Assembly (NCBI RefSeq): GCF_001678905.1
Contig: NZ_CP012117.1
Coordinates: forward strand, 496,001-560,000
DNA: 64,000 nt
Direction: 5' to 3'
Origin: Dermabacter vaginalis
GTDB lineage: Bacteria; Actinomycetota; Actinomycetes; Actinomycetales; Dermabacteraceae
Shown here piece by piece: positions 34,783 through 43,752 of this stretch; within the stretch, counting starts at the first letter, position 1; each line of letters opens with the position of its first letter. The notes beneath the pieces are model-generated. The model searched no databases, had not been told where the DNA came from, and worked only from the letters and a program-made list of their open reading frames with translations. The translations under genes were made by a program, and so were the position numbers.

Positions 34783-35994
34783 ATGGCGCGAGCGCGAAGT
34801 GCGGCATCCGCAGCGCGTGCGGTGCCGGCTGACCAGCGCACCCCCGCGCTCCTCGTTTCTCCCGAAGAGCAGTGCCTTATATTGCTTCGCGATCACCGCT
34901 CGCTTACGGCGAGCGCGATCGCGAGCCGCACCGATCTTTCGCGGCCCACGATCGATGCTGCTCTGCGCTCACTCGAGACAGCCCACGTTGTCACTTCGGA
35001 CTTGCGCCCGACCGGAAAAGCGGGGCGACCTGGGCGAACATACACGTTCGTGCCGCGCGACCGAATGATTGGCGTGGACATTGGCGCGCATGCGATTCGT
35101 GCGATTGCTACTGACCGCGCCGGTCGCATCCTGGCACGCTACGAAGCGGATCGCGTGCGCGAGCCTTCGCGCGACACCTTCCTCCGTGACCTCGATGACG
35201 TGGTTCGGATCGTGAGCGAGGGCGCCTCGATAGCGGGTGTTGGGCTCGCGGTTCCCGGCATCGTCAAGTCCCAAAAGGTGAAGCTTTCGCGTGTGCTGCC
35301 CTACCTTAATGATTGGGATTTTCACCGTGAAATTGAATCCCTCATAAACGTGCCGCTTTTTGTGAGTAACGACGTCAAGGCGGCCGCGCTCGGGGAAGCG
35401 CGTCTCGGTGCCGGCACGGTGGATTCGTCTCAGGTGACGGTATGGCTCGGTCGCCGTGTGTCGACCGCTGTGACCCTCAACGGCGAGCTTTTCGAAGGTG
35501 CCAATGGTGTTGCTGGCGAAATGACGACGGCGGTGGGCACCCAGTGGACTCCTGGGTCTGTATGCGGTGACTGGAAATGGCCGGAGGGCAGGAGTCCTCT
35601 TGAGACTGCCGAGCGCGCCCACGCGGGCGACGCCGAATCCCTCGCGAGCGTGCACGAGTATCTCGAGGCCCTCGCCGACCCCCTGTCGCGTCTCGTCGCG
35701 ATCCTCGATCCAGAGGTGCTCGTTCTCGCGGGCGCTCTGAGCGAGACCTCCGCGCCCCTCGCGGATTTTCTCGCGACCAACCTGAAGGAACGCCTCACGG
35801 TGCCCTTCTTGCCGCGGATCAAGCGCTCAGCGCACGGCCGTTATTCAACAGCCGTCGGAGCCCTTTACACCGCGTTCACGAACCCGAGTGCACCCGCACT
35901 CGCCCACTGGCAGCTGCCCGCGCCCCTGACCCTGACCGCCCCCGACCTTCCGACCGACACCACTATCCACTCAACCCGCACACATGCCAGTTGA
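34783..35994 (+). CDS. ROK-family transcriptional repressor
   Basis: A 403-residue sugar-responsive regulator. ATG 34783 has GAGGAGGG 6 bases upstream. Residues ~25-90 form a winged helix (LLRDHRSLTASAIASRTDLSRPTIDAALRSLE). The ROK domain shows MIGVDIGAHAIRAIATDRAG, a phosphate-like loop, and VGLAVPGIV. The usual zinc cysteine cluster of ROK proteins is reduced (only SVCGDWKWPEG), so metal binding may be lost. It leads a sugar importer operon with 41 bases between, which suggests local control. Confidence 0.85.
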   Translation: MARARSAASAARAVPADQRTPALLVSPEEQCLILLRDHRSLTASAIASRTDLSRPTIDAALRSLETAHVVTSDLRPTGKAGRPGRTYTFVPRDRMIGVDIGAHAIRAIATDRAGRILARYEADRVREPSRDTFLRDLDDVVRIVSEGASIAGVGLAVPGIVKSQKVKLSRVLPYLNDWDFHREIESLINVPLFVSNDVKAAALGEARLGAGTVDSSQVTVWLGRRVSTAVTLNGELFEGANGVAGEMTTAVGTQWTPGSVCGDWKWPEGRSPLETAERAHAGDAESLASVHEYLEALADPLSRLVAILDPEVLVLAGALSETSAPLADFLATNLKERLTVPFLPRIKRSAHGRYSTAVGALYTAFTNPSAPALAHWQLPAPLTLTAPDLPTDTTIHSTRTHAS

Positions 35995-36035
35995 CTGTTG
36001 ATCCCTCTTTTCTCCCACGACCCAAGGAGCACATC

Positions 36036-37358
36036 ATGACGACATCCACCATTGCTCGTCGGTCTCTTCTCGCCGCAAGCGGCGCTGCCTTCGCGGCCGC
36101 CGCAGCTGGATGCGGCGGTGCCGGAACCGGAAACACTTCGAGTGAGGGTACGAAGAACGAAATCGGCGACGACCCCGAAAAGGTCGAAGGCAGCATTTCC
36201 TACGCCTTTTGGGACGTCAACCAGCAGGACATGCTGGAAGAGATGATCAAGGCGTTCAATGAGAAGTACCCGAACGTCAAGGTCAGCCTCCAGATGACCC
36301 CGTGGAAGGAGTACTTCGGGAAGCTGCGCACGCAGGTGTCCTCGAAAGCTCTTCCCGACGTGTTCTGGATGACCGGCCCGAACTTCCGCTCCTACGCCGA
36401 GAACGGCCAGCTCGCCTCGCTCAAGGGCCTCCAGGATGCCGGCCTGTTCGATCCGAAGAATTATCCTGAGGCGCTCGCTGACATGTACAGCGTCGACGGT
36501 GAGCCGTTCGCTGCGCCGAAAGACTTCGACACCGTCGCCATTTGGTACAACAAGAAGCTCTTCGACCAGGCCGGTGTCGCCTACCCCGACGAGACCTGGA
36601 CGCTCGACACCTACAAGGAAAAAGCCGTCGAACTCGGCGAGAAGCTTCCCGACGATGTCTGGGGCTGCGCCGAGGTGTTCTCGCGCACGGCGTCCTACTA
36701 CCACTCGATCGCTATCACGGGTGGCTACGTGATTTCGGAGGATAAGAAGAAGTCCGGCTATGACGATCCCAAGACCATTGAGGGCGTGAAGTTCTGGCGC
36801 GATCTGATCGAGATCGGCGCGTCCCCCGACCTTGACTATCTCGCCGAGAACTCCGCCTACGCCATGTTCGAGAGTGGCAAGTGTGCGATGCAGTGGTCGG
36901 GCAATTGGCGCGTGCCGGCGATGCTCAAGGCATCGACCAAGGATGACGTGACCGTCGCGACGCTGCCCGGCGGCGACATTCCTAAGACCGCCGTGCACGG
37001 CATCGGTAACTGCATCTCTGCCTTCACCAAGAATATGCCTGCCGCTCAGGCCCTCGTCGCCTTCCTCGCCGGTGAAGAGGCCGCAAAGATCAGCGCCGAA
37101 TCCGGTGCCGCGAACCCGGCCCTCAACGGCACTCAGGATGGTTACGTCAGCGCCCACCCGGAGCTCAACCTCCAGGTGTTCATCGACCAGGCCGAGAACA
37201 ACGGCGTGGCGTTCCCGATCTCGAAGAACTGCCCCGACTGGCAGGAGCTCGAAGGCGAATACCTCACGAAGGTCTTCACCGGTGAACTCACTGCCGAGGA
37301 AGGCTGCACCGAGCTCGCCAAGGCCATGAACGAGGTTCTCGCAAAGGAGAGCGAGTGA
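36036..37358 (+). CDS. Sugar ABC transporter substrate-binding lipoprotein
   Basis: A 440-residue family 1 extracellular solute-binding protein. The N-terminus ARRSLLAASGAAFAAAAAGC has two arginines, a hydrophobic core and a lipobox Cys, followed by GGAGTG. The body shows WDVNQQDMLEEMIKAFNEKYPNVKV and AIWYNKKLFDQAGV, as in maltose/multiple-sugar binders. CAAGGAG lies 9 bases before ATG 36036. The stop overlaps the first permease GTG by 4 bp. The sugar is not predictable from sequence. Confidence 0.92.
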   Translation: MTTSTIARRSLLAASGAAFAAAAAGCGGAGTGNTSSEGTKNEIGDDPEKVEGSISYAFWDVNQQDMLEEMIKAFNEKYPNVKVSLQMTPWKEYFGKLRTQVSSKALPDVFWMTGPNFRSYAENGQLASLKGLQDAGLFDPKNYPEALADMYSVDGEPFAAPKDFDTVAIWYNKKLFDQAGVAYPDETWTLDTYKEKAVELGEKLPDDVWGCAEVFSRTASYYHSIAITGGYVISEDKKKSGYDDPKTIEGVKFWRDLIEIGASPDLDYLAENSAYAMFESGKCAMQWSGNWRVPAMLKASTKDDVTVATLPGGDIPKTAVHGIGNCISAFTKNMPAAQALVAFLAGEEAAKISAESGAANPALNGTQDGYVSAHPELNLQVFIDQAENNGVAFPISKNCPDWQELEGEYLTKVFTGELTAEEGCTELAKAMNEVLAKESE

Positions 37359-38326
37359 GCTCGATCGACGCTTCGAACGCTGCCGCTGGCGCCGCCTCTG
37401 AAGAAATTCACGAGGCGAGCCAGCGGCCCCCGCGGAAGAAGAAGCGCCGCGGAAGCATGAGCGACGGCATCTGGCCGTGGCTCTTCATCGCCCCGACCGT
37501 GATCGGCATTGGCCTCATGTACTTCGTGCCGATGATCATGAGCTTCGGCATGTCACTCACGTCGTGGTCAACGTTCGAGCCCGCGCACTTCGTGGGGCTC
37601 GACAACTTCAAGCGCCTTGCCGAGGATCCACAGCTCCCGCGCGCATTCCTCAACACGGTGATCTACACGGTCATCATTTTGCTCGCGATCCCGATCTCCG
37701 TGCTTTTCGCGGCGCTGCTTGAGCGCCCGGGGCTCAAGGGCGCCGGCATCTACCGCGCCCTGTTCTTCCTGCCGTACATCGCGATGCCCACGGCGATCTC
37801 GATGGTGTGGCGCATGATCTTCCACAGCGAAGCCGGCATCGTCAACGTGGTTTTGCGATTCTTCGGTATCGAAGGCCCACGGTGGATCACGACCGAATGG
37901 GTGGCCCTCATTGTCGTCGCGATCGTGGGCCTGTGGATGAGCATCGGTTTTAAGATCATCGTGCTCGGTGCGGGTCTGAAAACGATTCCGCCCGAAGTGT
38001 ACGAGGCTGCGCAGCTCGATGGCGCGGGAACGTGGCGCCAGTTCTTCTCGATCACGATCCCACTACTGACTCCGAGCATTTTCTTCCTCACGGTCACGAG
38101 CATCATCGGTGGCTTCCAGCTTTTCGATCTCATTTTCGCGGTTCTTGGCGACGCCAACCCCGTCACGAAGAAGACGCTCTCGCTCGTGTACCTGTTCTAC
38201 CGCGCGGCCTTCCCGGGCGACGACAAGGGCTACGCCTCCGCGATCGCCCTTCTCATCCTCGTGATCGTCGGCATTCTCACGATCGTCCAGTTCCGGGTCC
38301 AGAAGAAGTGGGTGAACTATGACTGA
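37355..38326 (+). CDS. Sugar ABC transporter permease (MalF/UgpA type)
   Basis: A 323-residue inner-membrane permease with six helices after a basic cytoplasmic arm (PPRKKKRRGSMSDGIW). The EAA loop is YEAAQLDGAGTWRQFFSITIPLL, which docks the ATPase. The GTG start overlaps the binding protein stop, with AAAGGAG upstream; its own stop overlaps the next ATG by 8 bases. Confidence 0.92.
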   Translation: MSSIDASNAAAGAASEEIHEASQRPPRKKKRRGSMSDGIWPWLFIAPTVIGIGLMYFVPMIMSFGMSLTSWSTFEPAHFVGLDNFKRLAEDPQLPRAFLNTVIYTVIILLAIPISVLFAALLERPGLKGAGIYRALFFLPYIAMPTAISMVWRMIFHSEAGIVNVVLRFFGIEGPRWITTEWVALIVVAIVGLWMSIGFKIIVLGAGLKTIPPEVYEAAQLDGAGTWRQFFSITIPLLTPSIFFLTVTSIIGGFQLFDLIFAVLGDANPVTKKTLSLVYLFYRAAFPGDDKGYASAIALLILVIVGILTIVQFRVQKKWVNYD

Positions 38327-39218
38327 TTCCCTCGCCCCCGATTTTCCCTTCGACGACACCAAGGCGAAGAAAAAGAAGAAGCAAAAGCGCAGCAAAGGCC
38401 TGCACGGGCACACGTGGGACGCGCACCTGATCCTCGCGATCGGCGCCCTCACGATGCTGTTCCCGTTCCTGTGGCAGATCAAACTCGCGCTCAGCACCCG
38501 AGCCGAGGTCGTCGAGATTCCGATGAACCTCTGGCCCGAGAAACTCCGGTGGGAGAACTTCGCGCGTGTCTTCGAGTTTGTCCCGTTTACCGAGCAGATG
38601 ACCGTCACCGTCAGTTACGCGATCCTGAGGGTCCTCGCGGAACTCGTGACATGTTCACTCGCCGGATACGCATTTGCGCGCATGCGCTTTCGCGGCCGCA
38701 ATGTCATCTTCTTCCTCCTGCTCACGGTGCTCATGGTTCCCGGGCAAATCTTCCTCATCCCGCAGTACCAGATGGTTGACGCGGCGGGGCTTCTCGACAA
38801 CTTCTTCGCGATCCTCGCCCCGGGCCTCGTGAGTGCCTTCGGCGTGTTCTTCATGATGCAGTACTTCCGCCGCATCCCCGAGGAACTCGTGGACGCCGCG
38901 AAGCTCGATGGCTGCAACCCGTGGCAAATGTTCTGGAAGATCATGCTTCCGCTCGCGCGACCGGCGCTGTTCTCCTTCGGCGTGATCACGCTCCTGTCGG
39001 CCTGGAACAGTCTCCTGTGGCCGCTCGTCGTTATCAACTCGACCGAGAAGTACCCGGTGGCGGTGGGCCTCGCGATGCTCCAGGGCGACCACCTGGTGGG
39101 GCCCGACTACCCGATGATTATGGCGGCGAGCCTCATGGCCATGGCCCCGGTGTTCCTCGCGTTCGCCATCATGCAAAAGAAGGTCATCGAAGGCTTCGCA
39201 CTTTCGAGCTTCCGCTAA
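38319..39218 (+). CDS. Sugar ABC transporter permease (MalG/UgpE type)
   Basis: A 299-residue second permease. The KKKKKQKRSKG arm precedes the first helix; the EAA loop is LVDAAKLDGCNPWQMFWKIMLPLA. There are six helices. No ATPase gene follows, so the importer must use a shared ATPase encoded elsewhere (MsiK-like), as is common in Actinobacteria. Confidence 0.92.
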   Translation: MTDSLAPDFPFDDTKAKKKKKQKRSKGLHGHTWDAHLILAIGALTMLFPFLWQIKLALSTRAEVVEIPMNLWPEKLRWENFARVFEFVPFTEQMTVTVSYAILRVLAELVTCSLAGYAFARMRFRGRNVIFFLLLTVLMVPGQIFLIPQYQMVDAAGLLDNFFAILAPGLVSAFGVFFMMQYFRRIPEELVDAAKLDGCNPWQMFWKIMLPLARPALFSFGVITLLSAWNSLLWPLVVINSTEKYPVAVGLAMLQGDHLVGPDYPMIMAASLMAMAPVFLAFAIMQKKVIEGFALSSFR

Positions 39219-39254
39219 AACCTTCGGTTCAGTGTCACTTGAAAGAATGAATGA

Positions 39255-40259
39255 ATGACTTTCCATTCAGAGCCGAACCCGCGCGTGGGCATCGTGGGAA
39301 CCGGAGGAATCTCCCGTTCCCACGCCCGCGGCTGGCGGGCCCTCGGTGCCGACATCCACGTGTTCAGCAGTCAGGGAGCGGAAGATTTCGCCGCCCAGTT
39401 CGCGCCCGTCACGATCCACGACTCGTTCGACAGCCTCCTCGGGGCGGCCGACGTCATTGACGTGTGCACCCCAACCCCTTCGCATCCCGAGTACGTGCAC
39501 GCCGCGCTCGATCACGGCACGCACGTGCTGTGCGAGAAGCCGCTCGCGCTCACCTCGAGCGAGGCGACGCGCATGGCGGAACACGCTCGCGAGGCTGGTT
39601 TGATTCTTTTCCCCGCGCACGTTGTGCGGTTCTTCCCTCAATACGAGGTGCTTCGCCGTGCTGTTGATTCCGGCCGACTCGGCGATCTTGCTGTTCTGCG
39701 CTTCGAGCGCTCCGGTTCGATGCCCGTGCAGCCCTGGTTCGCAGACGAGTCCGTCAGCGGCGGCATCATCATGGACCAAATGATCCACGACATCGACCAG
39801 GCACTGTGGCTCGCGGGCGAGGTGAGAAGCGTCTTTGCCACACAGAACATCTCGAGCGGCGACAAGAGCGTGCGCGCCGCTCACGTGATTCTCACCCACG
39901 CACACGGCGCACTCACGTTCTGCCGCGGCCTGTGGGGTGCGAAAGGCACCGTCTTCCACTACTCCTTCGACGTCGCGGGAAGCAGCGGCAAGCTCACGTA
40001 CGACTCCGCAATAAACACCGGGATCGAATTCGATGCGGTTGCCTCGTCGAGCGAAAGCAAGAGCTACCTGCCGAGCGTCGCCGGGATGCGCGATCCCTAC
40101 GGGGCCGAGATCGAGGATTTCTGGAACTGCGTGAAGCAGGCGAGCGTCGGAAACCCCGGGCCCGCCCCTCGCGTGAACGGTTCCGACGCCGCCTGCGCCA
40201 TCGCCGTTGCCGAGGCGGCCCGCGAATCCATCCGCACCGGCGAAAGGATCGTGCTGTGA
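39255..40259 (+). CDS. Gfo/Idh/MocA-family dehydrogenase 1
   Basis: A 334-residue NAD(P)-dependent sugar oxidoreductase. It shows the N-terminal Rossmann motif VGIVGTGGISRSHARGWRALG, DVIDVCTPTPSHPEYV, HVLCEKPLALT (catalytic Lys in EKP) and IIMDQMIHDIDQALWLAG (substrate-site His/Asp). The substrate is probably the imported sugar or a derivative. The stop overlaps the next gene (GTGA). Confidence 0.9.
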   Translation: MTFHSEPNPRVGIVGTGGISRSHARGWRALGADIHVFSSQGAEDFAAQFAPVTIHDSFDSLLGAADVIDVCTPTPSHPEYVHAALDHGTHVLCEKPLALTSSEATRMAEHAREAGLILFPAHVVRFFPQYEVLRRAVDSGRLGDLAVLRFERSGSMPVQPWFADESVSGGIIMDQMIHDIDQALWLAGEVRSVFATQNISSGDKSVRAAHVILTHAHGALTFCRGLWGAKGTVFHYSFDVAGSSGKLTYDSAINTGIEFDAVASSSESKSYLPSVAGMRDPYGAEIEDFWNCVKQASVGNPGPAPRVNGSDAACAIAVAEAARESIRTGERIVL

Positions 40260-41260
40260 ACGCGACCGACCCCACCCTTGCGGGCCGCGCCCTGCGCGTG
40301 GCCGTGCTGAGCGCCGCCCACGTCCACGCTGCCTCCTACGTGCGCCTGCTGGAAAGTCGCGCCGACATCGAGGTGGTCCTCGCGGATCCGGACGGCTTCG
40401 GCGATGTCCCCGCCGAGCGCACCGTCGCGACGATCGACGAGGCATGGACGGCATTCGACGGTGAAGCCCCCGACGCCGTCGTCGTCTGTAGCGACAACGC
40501 CGGCCACAAAGCTCTCGTGCTCGAGGCCGCGCGTCGTGGCATCCACGTCCTGTGCGAGAAGCCGCTCGCGACAACCGTCGAGGACGCCGAAGCGATGGTG
40601 ACGGCGTGCACGGAAGCCGGCGTTGTGCTCATGACGGCCTTCCCCGTGCATTTTTCGCCCCAGGTTGCCGCGCTGCGCCAAGCCGTTGACAACGGCAGCC
40701 TCGGCGAGATCATCGCGCTCGCGGGTGCCAACAACGGCAAGCTTCCCGCAGGCCGCGATTGGTTCACCGACCCGGAAGCTGCCGGTGGCGGGGCGCTCGT
40801 CGACCACGTCGTGCACCTCGCCGAAATTCTCGATTCGCTCTTCGGCGAACCCGAATCCGTGCACGCGGTCGCGAACGGAGTGCTGTACGGCCACACCGGT
40901 GAGGGCGACGCGGAAACGGGCGGGCTTGTGACGCTTCGCTACGCGAACGGGCTCATCGCGACGATCGACTGCTCGTGGTCGCAGCCCGCCGAAGCCCCCA
41001 CGTGGGGAGGCCTGAAACTGCACGTGGCCGGCACGGGCGGCCAGCTCGACATCGATGCGTTCTCGCAACGCGTCGAAGGTCCCGGGCAGTGGCACCCCTT
41101 CGGCCTCAACCTTGATGCGCGCCTTCTCGACGCCTTCCTTGAGGCCGTGCGCAGCGGCGAGGGGCAAGAGCCGTCGGGCGCCGTTGGCGCGCGCACAGTG
41201 CGGATCGTGAACGCTGCGCAGGAGTCGGTGCGCACGGGAATGCCGGTGCCACTGCGCTGA
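40256..41260 (+). CDS. Gfo/Idh/MocA-family dehydrogenase 2
   Basis: A 334-residue paralogue-like enzyme. The Rossmann motif is altered (RVAVLSAAHVHAASYVRLLE, lacking the classical GxGxxG), but HVLCEKPLATTVEDAEAMV and GGGALVDHVVHLAEIL are intact. Cofactor specificity may differ from the first enzyme. The GTG start overlaps the previous stop. A CCCAGG/CCTGGG hairpin follows and ends the operon. Confidence 0.88.
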   Translation: MNATDPTLAGRALRVAVLSAAHVHAASYVRLLESRADIEVVLADPDGFGDVPAERTVATIDEAWTAFDGEAPDAVVVCSDNAGHKALVLEAARRGIHVLCEKPLATTVEDAEAMVTACTEAGVVLMTAFPVHFSPQVAALRQAVDNGSLGEIIALAGANNGKLPAGRDWFTDPEAAGGGALVDHVVHLAEILDSLFGEPESVHAVANGVLYGHTGEGDAETGGLVTLRYANGLIATIDCSWSQPAEAPTWGGLKLHVAGTGGQLDIDAFSQRVEGPGQWHPFGLNLDARLLDAFLEAVRSGEGQEPSGAVGARTVRIVNAAQESVRTGMPVPLR

Positions 41261-41328
41261 CGCGGCGGCCGCATGGCGGTCGAAGCTCCTGCGTACCCGG
41301 TGCGTACCGGAAGGTTCGTACGACGAAG

Positions 41329-41352
41329 CCCAGGCCTTCTGACCTGGGTTTT
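41329..41352 (+). terminator. Terminator after the sugar operon
   Basis: CCCAGG and CCTGGG around CCTTCTGA, then TTTT; it lies directly before attL. Confidence 0.7.
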
Positions 41353-41353
41353 C

Positions 41354-41403
41354 GTTGTGCCCCCGAGACGATTCGAACGTCCGACACCCGCTTTAGGAGA
41401 GCG
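41354..41403. repeat. attL: 50-bp direct repeat with tRNA remnant
   Basis: Identical over 50 bases to 47924-47973. It contains the last 46 bases of the tRNA gene (inverse complement), including the anticodon arm 3' part. Confidence 0.9.
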
Positions 41404-41418
41404 TCCTAGGGTCTTCAG

Positions 41419-41448
41419 TAGAGTTCTCTATTTGTAACTTGAACTCTA
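41419..41448. repeat. Inverted repeat next to attL
   Basis: TAGAGTTC and GAACTCTA separated by 14 bases; perfect 8-bp arms 15 bases inside the left attachment core, a possible integrase or excisionase arm site. Confidence 0.55.
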
Positions 41449-41711
41449 TTGATGCAGGTCAGAGCGTTGAGCGGGGTATCTTTGTGTCTGCTGGTGCTAC
41501 TGACTTCTAGTTGCTTTTGAGGGTAATTTGAGGGCATGAAGGTTCGAAGGGGCGGATGTCGGTCACCTCGTGATCTACGTGCGGTTGTGGGCGTTTCTTG
41601 CAGAAAGGCCCGCTACTGGTGGCAGGCCTTTGACGTACTTAGGGCCTCATCAGTTGCCCTGTGGGATTTAGGGGGCGCGGGAGTACTAGGGGCGCGGGGC
41701 ACGAGGACGCC

Positions 41712-41745
41712 AAAAGGCCGCCCACCTCGCGAAAGGTGAGCGGCC
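41712..41745 (-). terminator. Terminator of the minus-strand satellite operon
   Basis: Read on the minus strand, GGCCGCTCACCT pairs with AGGTGGGCGGCC across a short loop and is followed by TTTT. It lies 43 bases beyond the last gene. Confidence 0.8.
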
Positions 41746-41787
41746 AAAGCAAGAAAGGAGTCAGGAAGAATCCCTACCCCTAGGGTA

Positions 41788-42372
41788 TCAGGATTGCTCA
41801 GCCTCGTATACGGCGTACACCCAGTCCTTTAGATACTGGGGCTGGTCATTGAGGCCACTCTCTCTGTTTTTGCGTCCGTCGAGGAACATTTCCAACTGTT
41901 CGATTCGCTTTTCCCTGTACGAAATATCGCGCTCCATCATGTCGAGCCTGCTATTTACGTACGATGTGACGCTGCTTCCCGGGCTAATGTCCGGGTAGTA
42001 GGGGCGATACTCCGCGGCGTCCAAGTCCGTGAGTTGCTTCAGGAGCTTTTGGACGGCCTTCTCGTGCGTATTTTTCTTCTTGCGTACCTCCACGAGAGTC
42101 CGCTTATCCTCCACTAAGTGCGCCTCCACCACGCCTTTCAATGCGTCGATCACGTGGGCCTTAGCCTGCTTCAAGCCGTTCTCAGCGGCGCGGGTTTTCG
42201 CGCTTGCTTCAGCGAGGGCTGTGCCGTAAGCGTCGATTTGGTCTACCTCAGGCGGGGCCGCGGTCTCTGCTTTCGCCTGTGCCGTCTTTGCTGCTTCGAG
42301 AGCTTTCTCCCATGAGGTGACGGCCTCTCGTGCACGGTCGAGTTCAGTTTCTGCCTTCTGAACCTTAATCAC
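41788..42372 (-). CDS. Coiled-coil protein of the satellite element
   Basis: A 194-residue protein, almost entirely helical: residues 1-~105 have long heptad-like Ala/Glu/Lys/Arg stretches (ELDRAREAVTSWEKALEAAK), and a second charged helix spans ~140-175. A middle region YRPYYPDISPGSSVTSYVN is not helical. No known domain is recognised. Its ATG overlaps the preceding stop by 4 bases. It is the last gene of the operon; a scaffold or host/helper-phage-interference role is possible but unproven. Confidence 0.6.
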   Translation of the reverse strand: MIKVQKAETELDRAREAVTSWEKALEAAKTAQAKAETAAPPEVDQIDAYGTALAEASAKTRAAENGLKQAKAHVIDALKGVVEAHLVEDKRTLVEVRKKKNTHEKAVQKLLKQLTDLDAAEYRPYYPDISPGSSVTSYVNSRLDMMERDISYREKRIEQLEMFLDGRKNRESGLNDQPQYLKDWVYAVYEAEQS

Positions 42373-42839
42373 TTCGTGTCTCCGTTCTTGGTGGTGATGA
42401 TTCGGCCGCTGCTTTCTTCGAGCATGACGCGGCGCGGCCCTCGTTTCGAGGTGGACTTCCTGGAGGTCGTGGGCCTGTGCCCGCGGGATGCTGTTTCCGT
42501 AGCCGCGTGGCGCTCACGTACCGCGCGGTTTTGCTTTCGCTGCTGTGCGTCCTTCTCGAAGGCGTCGAGAGCTTCACGGGTGACGTCGAGGGGGAATGAT
42601 CCTCCGAGGTCCTGGGCGGCGTTCCACGTCTCTCGAAGCTGAGTGACGATCTTTGTTTCTGTTGCCGGGACACTTTCCAGGCCAGGGCCGTGTACGGCTA
42701 CTTCGTGAGCGACGGCCCTAACGCGGGCGTCGAAGGCGGTCCCGTCTGGGTGGTCGAGCCAGGGGCGTTTCGCTCGTTCTACGCTTTCCGGTGTTGCCCC
42801 TTCAGCGAGTTGAGCGCTAAGCACGGGGTCGTGTTTCAT
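42369..42839 (-). CDS. Hypothetical satellite protein
   Basis: A 156-residue soluble protein. The first ~95 residues are mixed helical (VLSAQLAEGATPESVERAKRPW), the last ~60 very basic and probably disordered (RGHRPTTSRKSTSKRGPRRV), suggesting nucleic acid contact. It starts at ATG 42839 with AAGGAGAACACC before it. No family is recognised. The stop overlaps the next gene. Confidence 0.6.
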   Translation of the reverse strand: MKHDPVLSAQLAEGATPESVERAKRPWLDHPDGTAFDARVRAVAHEVAVHGPGLESVPATETKIVTQLRETWNAAQDLGGSFPLDVTREALDAFEKDAQQRKQNRAVRERHAATETASRGHRPTTSRKSTSKRGPRRVMLEESSGRIITTKNGDTK

Positions 42840-42917
42840 GGTGTTCTCCTTCGTTATTTTTCTGGTGCCTGTTTTGGGTAGGCGGCCCTCCGTGACGTTT
42901 TCCGTTCGGGGTCACGG

Positions 42918-43112
42918 CTAGTCAATGAGTGCCTTCAGTTCCTGGAGGTTGAGGCGTTCCTTTACGCGGCGTTCGAGTTCGGGGCTCGTGGGGTCGAGTC
43001 CTTCAGCTTCGAGTTCGGCGGCGACTTCGCGCGTGATTGGCGCAATGATGGGGTAAAGGCGCATAAAGCGGGCGAAATATGTCAGGGATTCTTGTTCGGC
43101 TGTGGTGTTCAT
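42918..43112 (-). CDS. Small hypothetical satellite protein
   Basis: A 64-residue protein from ATG 43112 (AAGGAG 6 bases upstream): MNTTAEQESLTYFARFMRLY followed by an acidic helix and ERRVKERLNLQELKALID. It is mostly helical. The longer upstream reading has no supporting start signal. The function is unknown. Confidence 0.6.
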   Translation of the reverse strand: MNTTAEQESLTYFARFMRLYPIIAPITREVAAELEAEGLDPTSPELERRVKERLNLQELKALID

Positions 43113-43170
43113 GGTGTCTCCTTGTGGTTCGAGTGCATGGGGTGAGGGAAGGTGAGCGTTATGCATAGGG

Positions 43171-43752
43171 TTATTCGGCGGCGGCTTTTCGTTCCTCTTC
43201 GCCCCATTGCATGAGTTCTTTTCGTACGGTCTCGTTGTACAGTTCGCGCTGTTCGGGTGTGAGGTCAGCACTGTCGCGGACACGTTCGAGGATGTCGACT
43301 ACTCTTCTGGCTGTTTCCTCGCTTAGGACGTTTAGCCGTTTGTCTATGTCTAAGCGCGCGAGTTGTTCGAACGCTCGTGAGCACCGTTCCATTGCCCGTT
43401 CAAACAATTGGACGGTGGCGTCGATTTGTTCCAGGCCTGTGAGCGTGGGGTGTGTGAGGGACTGGAGCTGTTGGACTTGTTCAGCGAGGATGTCCCGCCA
43501 CGCGATTGTTAGTCGCGCTGTTTCGAGTAGTTCCTCATACACCCATTGCGCGCTTACTGGTTCGCGGCGTTCGACCGTGAGGTTTTCCGCGAGGTATTGC
43601 ACGCGCTGTTCGGTGATTCGGCGGCGGGCACCTCGAAGGGCCTGGGGGCTTTTGCCTCCGTGCATTCGGCAAACTGTCGAGCCCTGTAGTGGGTAGTTGT
43701 TGCATGCCTTGCCGTCGCGGTTGTGGGCCTTGCAGCGGGGCTTCTTGGTCAT
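43171..43752 (-). CDS. Zinc-motif phage protein, possible terminase small subunit
   Basis: A 193-residue protein starting MTKKPRCKAHNRDGKACNNY, then TVCRMHGGKSPQALRGARRR. The C-x2-H...C-x(n)-C-x2-HGG zinc-like knuckle at the N-terminus is typical of a phage protein group often annotated near, or as, small terminase. The rest is helical (WVYEELLETARLTIAWRDIL). GGGGGA is the ribosome binding site before ATG 43752, which overlaps the upstream gene stop. If it is TerS, it would redirect helper-phage packaging, as in PICIs. Confidence 0.6.
   Translation of the reverse strand: MTKKPRCKAHNRDGKACNNYPLQGSTVCRMHGGKSPQALRGARRRITEQRVQYLAENLTVERREPVSAQWVYEELLETARLTIAWRDILAEQVQQLQSLTHPTLTGLEQIDATVQLFERAMERCSRAFEQLARLDIDKRLNVLSEETARRVVDILERVRDSADLTPEQRELYNETVRKELMQWGEEERKAAAE

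Larger units (their letters stand above)
41404..41787. other. Left end of the element, no convincing gene
   Basis: About 380 bases with an inverted repeat (41419-41448) and a terminator (41712-41745). A 67-codon plus-strand ORF at 41536 has no ribosome binding site, low-complexity basic content and a coding pattern unlike neighbours, so it is not called. TGAGGGTAATTTGAGGGCA near 41518 recalls GAGGGCAAAATGAGGGCAAT at the integrase end (about 47853), possible integrase arm sites. Confidence 0.55.

Noticed and set aside
41536-41739. 67-codon plus-strand ORF at the left end of the satellite
   Set aside because: No ribosome binding site, no family, and it runs into the operon terminator; could not be supported.
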